Origin: Paracoccus sp. IB05
GTDB lineage: Bacteria; Pseudomonadota; Alphaproteobacteria; Rhodobacterales; Rhodobacteraceae
NCBI RefSeq assembly: GCF_016405985.1
Contig: NZ_JAEFCF010000012.1
Location: forward strand, 1 to 64,000
Length of the DNA stretch: 64,000 nucleotides
Direction: 5' to 3'
The first letter of the stretch is position 1. Each line of letters starts with the position of its first letter. Below, one piece after another: positions 20,464 to 27,487 of the stretch. A program made the position numbers and the translations under genes. Under the pieces are notes generated by a model, which was not told the DNA's origin, did no database searches, and saw only the letters and a program-made list of their open reading frames with translations.

Positions 20464-20806
20464 CAACAAGTCCCTGAACTGAGGTGATCTTTTCCACCGG
20501 TGCCGCGCCCAGCGCCTCGTTCGGGGCCGAAATCCAGGCCCGCGCCACCGCCTCATCGCCACCGGTAATCGCATCGAGCGAGCGGTAAAGCCGCACAAGC
20601 ATCGCCGCGAGTTCAAAGGTCTTGCTGCCTTCCTCGATCCCGGCAGTGCCGCGTTTCAGCCGTGACACACCCGGTTCCGAGAGGCCGGTCACCCGGGCGA
20701 ATTGCCGCGCCGAAAGACCAAGACGTTCGGCTGCACGCAGGGCGGCTTTGCCAAGCACCTGGCCAGGCGTGGGCTGATCCAGCGCGATATTGGGGAAAGA
20801 GATCAT
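20423..20806 (-). CDS. Xre/MbcA/ParS-type antitoxin (DUF2384) of the RES toxin
   Basis: The 127-aa protein has an N-terminal helix-turn-helix ('LGLSARQFARVTGLSEPGVS', about residues 33-52) and a C-terminal DUF2384 region ('ARAWISAPNEALGAAPVEKI'). In this family the C-terminus plugs the RES active site and the HTH autoregulates the operon. The start is ATG 20806 with AAAGGAG about 9 nt upstream; a longer reading frame upstream would run through the operator palindromes. Two TTTCAnnTGAAA palindromes lie directly upstream (20818-20829 and 20846-20857). It is divergent from a MerR regulator. Confidence 0.87.
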   Translation of the reverse strand: MISFPNIALDQPTPGQVLGKAALRAAERLGLSARQFARVTGLSEPGVSRLKRGTAGIEEGSKTFELAAMLVRLYRSLDAITGGDEAVARAWISAPNEALGAAPVEKITSVQGLVDVCAYLDSRRARL

Positions 20807-20815
20807 CTGAAGGCT

Positions 20816-20859
20816 CCTTTCAGGTGAAAATATAGGCGCATTTGGTTTCATATGAAAGG
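20816..20859 (-). promoter_or_regulatory. Twin palindromic operator candidates of the RES/Xre operon
   Basis: TTTCAGGTGAAA (20818-20829) and the perfect palindrome TTTCATATGAAA (20846-20857) are spaced 28 bp centre to centre. Including flanks, CCTTTCAGGTGAAA and TTTCATATGAAAGG also form a larger inverted repeat. The first copy overlaps the antitoxin ribosome-binding region. Autoregulation is known for this family; these sites are my inference. Confidence 0.65.
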
Positions 20860-20893
20860 GGGTTGCCGCGAAACATCGAAACATCCGCCCCTG

Positions 20894-20922
20894 TTGAAGC
20901 AAAGCCAGGCAATACCTATAGT
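20894..20922 (+). promoter_or_regulatory. Sigma-70-like promoter of the MerR gene
   Basis: TTGAAG (20894-20899) and TATAGT (20917-20922) are separated by exactly 17 bp. An imperfect dyad ACCTATAG...AGAGAT overlaps the -10 and could be a MerR-type autoregulatory site. CGGAGG and the start codon follow within 25 bp. Confidence 0.55.
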
Positions 20923-20945
20923 TTGTAGAGATATCGGAGGCGCAA

Positions 20946-21428
20946 ATGCTCACCATCGGCAAACTCGGGGACCGCACCGGCGTCAAGGTGCCCACGATCC
21001 GCTATTACGAACAGATCGGCCTCTTGCCCGAGGCGGAACGGTCCTCCGGCAATCAGCGCCTATACAGCCGGGTCGCTGAAGAGCGACTGCGCTTTATCCG
21101 CCATGCGCGCGATCTGGGCTTCCCGCTCGAGGCGATCCGCGACCTGCTCTCGCTTTCCGACCAGCCGGATCAGCCCTGTGCCGCCGCAGACAGCATCGCG
21201 CGCACCCAGCTTGGGGCGGTGCGCGAGCGGATCTCGCGGCTGAAAGCGCTGGAACATGAGCTGGAGCGGATGGTCGTCCAATGCGCCCATGGCACCATCG
21301 GCGATTGCCGGGTGATCGAGGTTCTGGGCGATCACAGCCTGTGCAACCATGATCATCGCGCGGCGGAGGGCGAGGCGGGACCAGGGCAGCGTGAGATGGA
21401 TGTCACCGCAAAGACCGCCGGTTTTTGA
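20946..21428 (+). CDS. MerR family transcriptional regulator, heavy-metal-responsive type
   Basis: The 160-aa protein starts with the MerR winged HTH 'IGKLGDRTGVKVPTIRYYEQ' followed by 'IGLLPEAERSSGNQRLYS'. A dimerisation helix follows, and the C-terminal effector region has Cys residues in 'QPCAAADSIA', 'VQCAHGTIGDCRVIEVLGDH' and 'LCNHDH'. The spacing C-x7-C resembles the metal loop of ZntR/CadR/PbrR proteins, so a thiophilic or Zn-like ion is likely. No metal exporter lies beside it, and the divergent neighbour is a toxin-antitoxin pair, so its target is unknown. CGGAGG is 6 nt from the ATG. Confidence 0.85.
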   Translation: MLTIGKLGDRTGVKVPTIRYYEQIGLLPEAERSSGNQRLYSRVAEERLRFIRHARDLGFPLEAIRDLLSLSDQPDQPCAAADSIARTQLGAVRERISRLKALEHELERMVVQCAHGTIGDCRVIEVLGDHSLCNHDHRAAEGEAGPGQREMDVTAKTAGF

Positions 21429-21627
21429 GCACCTTAGCCGGGGGATTCGGTCACCAGACAACGGAATTGCACGGCCGGTACGCCCGACTGCGGCCCGCTG
21501 GGGGGCAAGGGGGGGATCTGCAAGTGTTCTGTCAGAAAGGGAATCCTCTTCCTTTCCTGGTGGTATCTTTAGAATTCTTAATCACGATAAATAATGTAGT
21601 CTTTTCCTGTGACCTCGGGAAAGGACC

Positions 21628-22260
21628 ATGGTGATGATCAACACGCTTATCGTTCCGGGCCTTGACGGGTCGGCCGCCCCCCATTGGCAACATTGGTGGG
21701 CGGCCAGTGACCCTCATGCGCTGACGGTGGATCTCTCGGACCCGCATCGCCCTGTGGCGGCGGTCTGGGAGGTGGAGCTGGCCTCGATGATCCTCGCGCA
21801 TCCCGATTGCGTTCTGGTTGGTCATTCGCTGGGAGCGATTTTGATCGCGCGGCTTCTGACGCAATGGCCGCATCTGCGGGTGGCGGGCGCCTTGCTGGTT
21901 GCCCCGGCCGAGACCGCTGGCGCCGACCGTATCGGCCATTTTGGCCCGATCCCGGAAGAGGTGCTTGACCTGCCGGTGATCGTCGCGGCCAGCCGAAACG
22001 ACCCATGGATGGGCTTTTCGCGCGCGGCGCAACTTTCCCGCGCCTGGGGGGCAGAGCTGGTCGATCTCGGCTTCGCGGGCCATGTGAATGCCGATGCGGG
22101 CTTTGGCCCCTGGGAAGAGGGCCGCGTCCTGCGCAACCGTCTTCTGGCGGGGCCGCTGGATGACACCACCGCGCCGTCGCGATTTCGCGCAGCATATGGC
22201 TATGGGACGCCGGACGCGCAGCTGAGCAGAGCCCGGACCAGGACAGGAGCGGCGCTGTGA
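21628..22260 (+). CDS. RBBP9/YdeN-type alpha/beta hydrolase
   Basis: The 210-aa protein begins 'LIVPGLDGSAAPHWQHWWAA', the hallmark of RBBP9/YdeN serine hydrolases. The nucleophile elbow is 'LVGHSLGAI', the acid is probably in 'VIVAASRNDPWMGF' and the His in 'FAGHVNADAGFG'. It is followed by about 40 residues without family similarity that I can see. AAAGGACC precedes ATG 21628. The upstream 60 bp are AT-rich and may hold a promoter. Substrate unknown; members act on small esters or peptides. Confidence 0.83.
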   Translation: MVMINTLIVPGLDGSAAPHWQHWWAASDPHALTVDLSDPHRPVAAVWEVELASMILAHPDCVLVGHSLGAILIARLLTQWPHLRVAGALLVAPAETAGADRIGHFGPIPEEVLDLPVIVAASRNDPWMGFSRAAQLSRAWGAELVDLGFAGHVNADAGFGPWEEGRVLRNRLLAGPLDDTTAPSRFRAAYGYGTPDAQLSRARTRTGAAL

Positions 22261-22445
22261 GCGCGCGGGACACTTCGCGCGTTACGCCGCGCCGGGGGCA
22301 GGAAAGGGCGGCGGTTCTGCTGGCAAGCCTCGCAATGGCGGCTGTGCTGGCGCTGACCGTCACGCCAAAAAATGCGCTCGGGTTCCTCTCCGCCACACCG
22401 GCCCAGGCCAATGATGGCCGGCTGGTCGAGGAGCCCGCCCGCTGA
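22257..22445 (+). CDS. Small hypothetical membrane protein, translationally coupled to the hydrolase
   Basis: This 62-aa frame starts with GTG overlapping the TGA of the preceding hydrolase (GTGA). A basic N-terminus ('SRVTPRRGQER') leads into one hydrophobic segment ('AAVLLASLAMAAVLALTVTP'), and the tail is polar. That pattern fits a single-pass membrane or secreted peptide. I recognise no family. Coding status rests on the overlap and the hydrophobic pattern only. Confidence 0.4.
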   Translation: MSARDTSRVTPRRGQERAAVLLASLAMAAVLALTVTPKNALGFLSATPAQANDGRLVEEPAR

Positions 22446-22535
22446 GGCAGGGCCCAGGTCGCGGGGGCGCGACACACAACCGGAATGCTGCTGCGATGCG
22501 GCTGCCCGAAAATCAGCCGTGATCCGGCCTCGGAT

Positions 22536-22589
22536 ACGGGCATCCGGCGAATCACGGGCATCCGGCGAACCACGGGCATCCGGAGAACG
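22536..22589 (+). repeat. Three tandem 18-bp repeats
   Basis: The unit ACGGGCATCCGGCGAATC occurs three times in a row (22536-22553, 22554-22571, 22572-22589) with few changes. It ends 9 bp before the start of the 69-aa ORF. Because 18 is a multiple of three, extended reading frames through it encode hexapeptide repeats, which I regard as incidental. Confidence 0.85.
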
Positions 22590-22598
22590 GAGAGACAG

Positions 22599-22808
22599 AT
22601 GATCTACAATGGCTTTGATCCGGGCGTGCTGGCGATACTGGCTGGCGAAGACAGGATGGTGCTGGGCGCGGTGGTGAAAGGCGGGGCCGCACAGGAGAGG
22701 GACGAAAATGCGCAGGCGACCCCGGGACCCGGCGACGGCATTCTGATCTGTATCGCCGCGACAGTCTTGCTGGCGGCGGCGATTCTTCTCAGTGGAATCG
22801 GGACCTGA
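22599..22808 (+). CDS. Small hypothetical membrane protein (69 aa)
   Basis: Begins 'MIYNGFDPGVLAILAGEDRM' and ends in a hydrophobic helix 'ICIAATVLLAAAILLSGIGT'. The purine-rich leader CGGAGAACGGAGAGACAG supports ATG 22599. A tail-anchored single-pass topology is likely. No family recognised. A longer in-frame reading from 22485 runs through the 18-bp repeats and is less plausible. Confidence 0.45.
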   Translation: MIYNGFDPGVLAILAGEDRMVLGAVVKGGAAQERDENAQATPGPGDGILICIAATVLLAAAILLSGIGT

Positions 22809-23161
22809 ACAGCGATCCTCACCGGGAAGCATACCGGCGCGGGGCCGGGTATATCTGATCTGGATCCAATGCCTGACCTTGGGTCAAGCGGCGCGCGGGC
22901 CCCGGATCGCGCGCATGTTCAGCGCGGAATCGGGACAAGCCATGCCGGTCTTTGGCGGTATTTCACTTTCTCGCGCAGCTGTGAGACAGCGGGGCTTGAC
23001 CAGGCCCTTCGGATCATGGCGCATGGCCGGATTGGTTCCTCGTGGGCGGTGCTCCGGCATCGCATCACGGCGGAGGTGTGCAAAGCCGGCGGCAAGCATC
23101 CCGCGATCCTGCCAGATCCGGGAGGTGTCTGCTCCTTCCCGCCGGCGGGAAAGGACAGTTT
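22809..23161. other. Gene-free stretch upstream of the L,D-transpeptidase
   Basis: No convincing gene is seen in 353 bp. It contains a short dyad TGACC-TTG-GGTCA (22874-22886) and a 16-bp perfect palindrome TTCCCGCCGGCGGGAA (23136-23151). The palindrome's right arm touches the AAAGGA ribosome-binding site of the next gene, so an RNA hairpin could lower its translation. Confidence 0.4.
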
Positions 23162-23995
23162 ATGAGCGTTGTGGTCAGTCGTCGTGCGGCTCTTCTGATG
23201 ACCCTTTCGGGGCTGGTATCGGCCTGTGGGCCAAAGCTGCCCGACTCCGGGTCGCAACCTGATCCTGCCGCCAATGTCCCTCCGGAAATCCTCGCGATGT
23301 ATAGTGCGCTCGAGGATAACGGGTTCCACATCCCGGCCGTAAACCCGCGCTATCTGATTGCCGAAAACACCCGCACCGAGGTGGATCTTGCGATCACTGA
23401 AGCGCCCGGCGCGATCATCGTCGATCCCTGGCAGCGCTATCTCTATCTGATCCGGGGCGGCAATCGCGCGCTGCGCTACCGGGTTGCGGTGGGCGATCAG
23501 GGCCGGTCCTTCGAGGGTGCGGCGGTCGCGCAATATGACCGGGTCTGGCCGAGCTGGCGGCCGACCGACAATATGATCCGCGAGCGCCCGGATATGTATG
23601 CCGCCTATGCCGGCGGGCTGCCGGGCGGGCCGCAAAACCCGCTGGGCGCGCGGGCGATCTACCTTTTCCGCGGCGGGCGCGATACCTATTACCGCATCCA
23701 TGGCACCAATGAGGTCGCCTCGATCGGCCATGCCACTTCGGCGGGCTGTATCCGGATGTACAACCAGGACGCCATTCATCTGGCGGCGAATTATGTCAAA
23801 GGCGGGAAAGTGCTTGTCCTGAGCCCCGAACAAAGCGCCGGTGCCTTCGGCTCCTATGTGCCCGCGACCACGCCCTATAGCGGCGCCTCATTCAACCAGC
23901 CGGCGGCGGCGACGCCGGAGGTTGCGGCTGCCGATCCGGCCTATGGCTATCCGACCGGATTTCCCGAAAGCCCTTATAGCAGCAGCCTGAACTGA
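23162..23995 (+). CDS. L,D-transpeptidase (YkuD) lipoprotein
   Basis: From ATG 23162 (AAAGGA 6 nt upstream) the 277-aa protein has a signal sequence with a lipobox ending 'SGLVSAC' and then a YkuD catalytic domain. The active-site signature is 'HGTNEVASIGHATSAGCIRM', with the catalytic Cys in 'GCIRM'. Such enzymes make 3-3 cross-links in peptidoglycan or attach proteins to it in the periplasm. The tail after about residue 225 is Pro/Ala/Ser-rich and low-complexity. A DsbA-like gene follows 7 bp downstream, which fits, since L,D-transpeptidases depend on the redox state of their cysteine. Confidence 0.92.
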   Translation: MSVVVSRRAALLMTLSGLVSACGPKLPDSGSQPDPAANVPPEILAMYSALEDNGFHIPAVNPRYLIAENTRTEVDLAITEAPGAIIVDPWQRYLYLIRGGNRALRYRVAVGDQGRSFEGAAVAQYDRVWPSWRPTDNMIRERPDMYAAYAGGLPGGPQNPLGARAIYLFRGGRDTYYRIHGTNEVASIGHATSAGCIRMYNQDAIHLAANYVKGGKVLVLSPEQSAGAFGSYVPATTPYSGASFNQPAAATPEVAAADPAYGYPTGFPESPYSSSLN

Positions 23996-24002
23996 GACGG
24001 TG

Positions 24003-24635
24003 ATGAAAAGACGCGATCTGATCAGGGGCTCTCTCGGGAGCTCGCTCGGGGCACTGATGCTGGCGGGGGCCGCGTTTCCTGTCCGGGCCCAGGAAATGTT
24101 GCCGGGGGAAGCCCCGCGCGAGCTGACACATGACCCCGATCAGCCGGTGCTGGGCAATCCCGATGGCTCGGTGACCATCGTGGAATATTACGATTACCAA
24201 TGCCCTTTCTGCCGCGACTCGCATCCGGCATTGCTGGACTATGTGCGCTCTGACGGCGATATCCGTCTCGTGATGAAAGACTGGCCGATCTTTGGCGAGG
24301 CCTCCGTGCGCGGCGTGCAGCTTGGCCTCGGCTCGGTGGCCCTTGGCCGCTACGCGCAAGTCAATGCCGCGCTGATGGCCGGAAAAGGGCGCCGGGTCGA
24401 TGCGTTGCGGATGGATGCGGCCGTGCGCGACGCCGGTCTGGATCCCGAGGCCGCCATCGCGAGCTTCGAGCGCGAACGCGACAAATGGGTTGCCCTGATC
24501 GACCGTACCATGGCCGAGGCTGATTTCTTCGGCCTGCCCGGCACACCGGCCTATCTGGTCGGGCTGAACCTCTTTCCCCGCGTCACCGAAATCGCGGAAC
24601 TGCGCGCCGCCGTCGAGGCGGTCCGCCGGGGGTAA
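24003..24635 (+). CDS. DsbA family thiol-disulfide oxidoreductase, Tat signal
   Basis: The 210-aa product begins with a twin-arginine signal ('MKRRDLIRGSLG' and a hydrophobic stretch to 'PVRAQ'). A thioredoxin fold follows with active site 'YYDYQCPFCRDSHPALL' (CPFC) and the cis-Pro loop 'GLPGTPAYLV'. Relatives act in the periplasm as disulfide oxidases or isomerases of the DsbA/DsbG/BdbD type. It begins 7 bp after the L,D-transpeptidase and probably shares its transcript. A GTG three bases upstream is an alternative start. Confidence 0.9.
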   Translation: MKRRDLIRGSLGSSLGALMLAGAAFPVRAQEMLPGEAPRELTHDPDQPVLGNPDGSVTIVEYYDYQCPFCRDSHPALLDYVRSDGDIRLVMKDWPIFGEASVRGVQLGLGSVALGRYAQVNAALMAGKGRRVDALRMDAAVRDAGLDPEAAIASFERERDKWVALIDRTMAEADFFGLPGTPAYLVGLNLFPRVTEIAELRAAVEAVRRG

Positions 24636-24680
24636 TTGCTGCGGGTGACCGGCGGGCCGGTACGGTGGCTGGCGAAGGAC

Positions 24681-24712
24681 GCCTCCGGCGGGAGTATTTA
24701 AGTCAGGGGAAA
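24681..24712 (+). repeat. Dispersed intergenic repeat, copy 4a
   Basis: GCCTCCGGCGGGAGTATTTA followed by AGTCAGGGGAAA. It faces copy 4b across 5 bp, so together they form an imperfect inverted repeat of about 22-bp arms. Confidence 0.7.
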
Positions 24713-24717
24713 TACCA

Positions 24718-24779
24718 TTCCTCTTGACACAAATACTCCGGGGGAGGCCGCCGGAACGGCGGGCGGGGGCAGCGCCCCC
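24718..24779 (-). repeat. Dispersed intergenic repeat, copy 4b (opposite orientation)
   Basis: TTCCTCTTGACACAAATACT then CCGGGGG, followed by the usual hairpin GGGGGC/GCCCCC with loop AGC (24765-24779). Read on the minus strand it has the same order as the other copies: hairpin, then GGAGTATTTGTGTCAAGAGG. Confidence 0.75.
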
Positions 24780-24969
24780 TGCAAGCTCGGCCAGATGCGG
24801 CGCGCCAGATGAGGCCTGCCAGACACACCCGCGAGACAGGCCGCGTGCCCCGTTCCGTGATGACTGCTCTCGACACTGGCGGCGGGATCGGCAAAATGGG
24901 CGGGCGCCCTGCACCTGTGACGCGGCACTGCCGCCGGGCTGCAACCTGCCCTGATTTCGGACCTGATCC

Positions 24970-26043
24970 TTGACCTCCCTCCTGTCCTATCTGCCCGCGC
25001 TCGGTCTCGGCACTGCCGGAGGCCTGGTCGCCTGGGGGCTCGGCCTCCCGTTGCCCTGGATGCTTGGCGCGCTTTTTGCCACCATGATCGCCTCGGTCGC
25101 CGGGCTGCGCATCCGGGGGCCCAATGCCATCCGCCCGGCGGTGGTGGCGGTGATCGGCGTGCTGCTGGGCGCGCGTTTCGCCCCCGAGGTGCTGGGCCAT
25201 ATGGTCACCTGGATCGGGACGCTGTCGCTTTTGCTGGTCTATCTGCTGGTTGTCGGCCTGATCAATGTGCCCTGGTATCGCTATGCCGGCGGCTATGACT
25301 GGCGCACCTCTTTCTTTGCCGGCATGCCGGGCGGGCTGGCAGAGATGATCGAGCTTGCCGAGGCCAAAGGCGGCAAGCCCGAGCCCGTTATCCTCGCCCA
25401 CAGCCTCAGGATCGTGGTGACCATCTCGCTGATCGCGCTGTGGTTTCGGGTCATCATGGGCCATGATGTCGGCGCGGGGGCGGCAAGCGGCGCGGGTCTG
25501 CCGGAATGGCGCGAGGCAGGGCTTTTGCTGGCCGCCGCCATATTCGGCAGCCTGATCGGACGCGCGCTGAACTGGCCGGCGCCGACTTTCCTCGGGCCGA
25601 TGGCGCTTTCGGCGGCGCTGCATCTGAGCGGGATTTCAGAGGCCGCGCCGCCCGCGGTTCTGGTCAATGCGGCCCAGGTGATCCTCGGCACCGTGCTGGG
25701 CTGCCGCTTTCGCGGCGTGCCACTTTCGGAACTGCGCAAGGCGGGGGCGCTCAGCATCGGATCGACCGCGCTGGTGCTGGGGGTTGCCCTTGCCTTCAGC
25801 CATCTGATGCGGATCCTGACCGGCACCAGCCCGGAACAGGCCATGCTCGCACTTGCCCCGGGCGGGCTGACCGAGATGGGGCTGATCGCGCTGGCGATCC
25901 ATGCCGATGTTGCCTTCGTCGCGCTGCATCACGTGGTCAGGATCATCGCAATCATTGTCGCGGCCCCGGTGGTTTTCGCCCTGTTCGAGCGCCGTCTCGC
26001 GCCGGGTGGATCCGGGAAGGGCGGATCCGGGGATCCGCCCTGA
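24970..26043 (+). CDS. AbrB family membrane protein (duplicated-domain permease)
   Basis: The 357-aa hydrophobic protein fits the AbrB/'ammonia monooxygenase' membrane family. Two halves repeat the same pattern: 'PLPWMLGALFATMIAS' and 'FAGMPGGLAEMIELA' in the first, 'PTFLGPMALSAALHLSG' and 'LAPGGLTEMGLIAL' in the second. About ten membrane helices are expected. Function is poorly known; it is unrelated to the AbrB DNA-binding regulator. The start appears to be TTG with only a weak ribosome-binding site (TTCGGACC), so the N-terminus is less certain. Confidence 0.85.
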   Translation: MTSLLSYLPALGLGTAGGLVAWGLGLPLPWMLGALFATMIASVAGLRIRGPNAIRPAVVAVIGVLLGARFAPEVLGHMVTWIGTLSLLLVYLLVVGLINVPWYRYAGGYDWRTSFFAGMPGGLAEMIELAEAKGGKPEPVILAHSLRIVVTISLIALWFRVIMGHDVGAGAASGAGLPEWREAGLLLAAAIFGSLIGRALNWPAPTFLGPMALSAALHLSGISEAAPPAVLVNAAQVILGTVLGCRFRGVPLSELRKAGALSIGSTALVLGVALAFSHLMRILTGTSPEQAMLALAPGGLTEMGLIALAIHADVAFVALHHVVRIIAIIVAAPVVFALFERRLAPGGSGKGGSGDPP

Positions 26044-26049
26044 TCTGTC

Positions 26050-27104
26050 TTACGGCAGGATCGCCGTTACGGGATGTGGCGTGGTTGCGGTTTCCACCGG
26101 CAGGACCGGCAGCACCACTTCGGGCATCGTGCCGGTCACACTGTCGGGAAAGGCCACGATCTGCGTGGTCTCCTCGGGGTGCAACGCCTCGCCAAGCCGG
26201 CTTTCGGCCATGATCTCGACCGCCACGCGCAGATCCCAGACCTTGCCGGAATGGAAGCAGGGCGCGGTCAATGCGATGTTGCGCAAGGGCGCTGCGCGGA
26301 AGACATATTCGTCATCCACCGTCTCGGTCACCGCGAAGTGCCCCTTGTCATCGGGTGGCAGGATTTCGGCGCCGGGCTTTTCGATCAGGCCGAACGGGCA
26401 ATAGCCATGCCCGCCGACATTGACGCCCGAATGGCAGGACGCGCAGCCCCTCTCCATGAAAAGCTGCAAGCCCACCAGCTGATCCGCCGTCATCGCCGCA
26501 TCATCGCCGCATCATCGCCATTGAGCCAGGCATCAAAGGGCGCGGGCGTGATCAGGGTCGCCTCGGAGACCTCGATCGCTTTGGCCATATTGTCAAAGCT
26601 CAGCGGTTCGGCATCATCAGGAAAAGCCGCGCCGAACCAGGTCACATAGTGCGGCATGGAGCCGAGCGTGGCGATGACATTGTTGGGCGTATTGGCCATC
26701 TCGACACCGGCCTGGACCGGACCCTTGGCCTGGGCCGCGAGGTCATCGGCGCGCCCGTCCCAGAACTGCGCCTCATTAAGCACCGCATTCAGCGCCGTGA
26801 GCGCATTGCGCGGCCCCTTTGGCCAGCCGTGACCGACCGAGGTTTCCATATTGTCATCCCCGCCGGTGGTCAGCTTGTGGCAGCTTTAGCAGCTGAACAC
26901 GCCCGAGGCCGAGAGACGCGGATCGAAGAACAGCGCCTTGCCCAGATCGAGCTTCGCCGGGGTCGAGGGATTGGCTTTGATGGCGGGGATCGTCGAGGGC
27001 AAGGCTCTGAAAGTTTCCAGCGCGAGATCGCGCAAGGTTTCGGCAGAAGCTGCCGTCCCGGACAAAACCGTCAGGACGAGGAGGGAGAGGAGGAGTGGTT
27101 TCAT
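26050..27104 (-). pseudogene. Di-haem cytochrome c peroxidase (CcpA/MauG family), inactivated
   Basis: Three consecutive frames together spell one di-haem peroxidase: signal peptide from 27104, 'LDLGKALFFDPRLSASGVFSC', then 'SCHKLTTGGDDN', 'PRNALTALNAVLNEAQFWDG', 'LFMERGCASCHSG' and 'GKVWDLRVAVEIMAES'. Two lesions break it. First, a TAA stop (26886-26888 on the plus strand) falls inside the first haem motif, so it reads Cys-stop-Ser-Cys-His; CAA to TAA would explain it. Second, an 11-bp tandem duplication (26491-26501 and 26502-26512) shifts frame after 'LNGDDAAM'. The second motif CASCH is intact. Intact relatives reduce peroxide in the periplasm. With two lesions, loss of function is near certain unless one is a sequencing error. 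Confidence 0.9.
26491..26512. repeat. 11-bp tandem duplication causing a frameshift
   Basis: CATCGCCGCAT is present twice in a row, followed by a partial third copy CATCGCC. Removing one copy restores the frame 'GDDAAMTADQLVGLQLF' across the peroxidase gene. Confidence 0.9.
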
Positions 27105-27205
27105 GCTTGCTCCTGAGGGTTGAGCTGGCGTTCGCGCAGGGTCAGTCCGGGGCCGGGCGCGGGCAGGGCGCCATGATCGGGATCGAAGCCGGAGGCTGTG
27201 CCGGA
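27101..27205 (-). pseudogene. Possible 3' remnant of a gene once upstream of the peroxidase
   Basis: A 34-codon open frame without a start ends in a TGA that overlaps the peroxidase ATG (ATGA), as in genuine operons. It reads '...SGFDPDHGALPAPG' and '...LTLRERQLNPQEQA' with strongly GC-rich third positions. Exactly at 27206 the sequence turns AT-rich and the frame hits TAA, as expected at a deletion junction. I recognise no family. It may be chance. Confidence 0.3.
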
Positions 27206-27487
27206 TTAATTTAAATAAGTATTTGAAAATAAGTGATTATTCTGAAAATCCTCTGACGCGGCATGCCCAGGTCGCAGGATCGGACCCGTGCTGCACGACG
27301 GGCACCCCGCGAGAGAAAAGCTTCGGTTGCGCAATTGCCCGATTTTCAGACAGCTCCGGTCTTTGATCCTGCGGCGGAAAGATGAAATTGCAGCAGGGGC
27401 GGCGATTTCTCTTGCTCAATCGTATTGGGTACCCGCAATATGATCAAAATATAATAACACTGAAAACCACACCACAGGGGTGATCTT
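27105..27487. other. Region between the broken peroxidase and the Pot-type operon
   Basis: These 383 bp contain the possible gene remnant to 27205, then an AT-rich stretch (27205-27245) and about 170 bp with no supported gene before the promoter of the transporter operon at 27425-27455. Confidence 0.5.
27425..27455 (+). promoter_or_regulatory. Probable promoter of the Pot-type ABC operon
   Basis: A perfect -10 TATAAT lies at 27450-27455. The best -35 is TTGGGT (27425-27430), 19 bp away, so an activator may be needed. The palindrome GGGTACCC (27427-27434) overlaps the -35 and could be an operator. Confidence 0.5.

Larger units (their letters stand above)
24636..24969. other. Intergenic stretch carrying a convergent pair of dispersed repeats
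   Basis: No gene is supported in these 334 bp. The repeat pair is at 24681-24779. The remaining 190 bp up to the next gene show no clear promoter. Confidence 0.5.

Noticed and set aside
21564-21577. TTTAGAATTCTTAA as an Irr-type iron control element
   Set aside because: It lacks the central spacer and half-site match of the known box, and the downstream hydrolase has no iron link.
26880-26895. Recoding of the in-frame TAA in the cytochrome peroxidase
   Set aside because: A second, independent frameshift in the same gene makes simple decay the better explanation.
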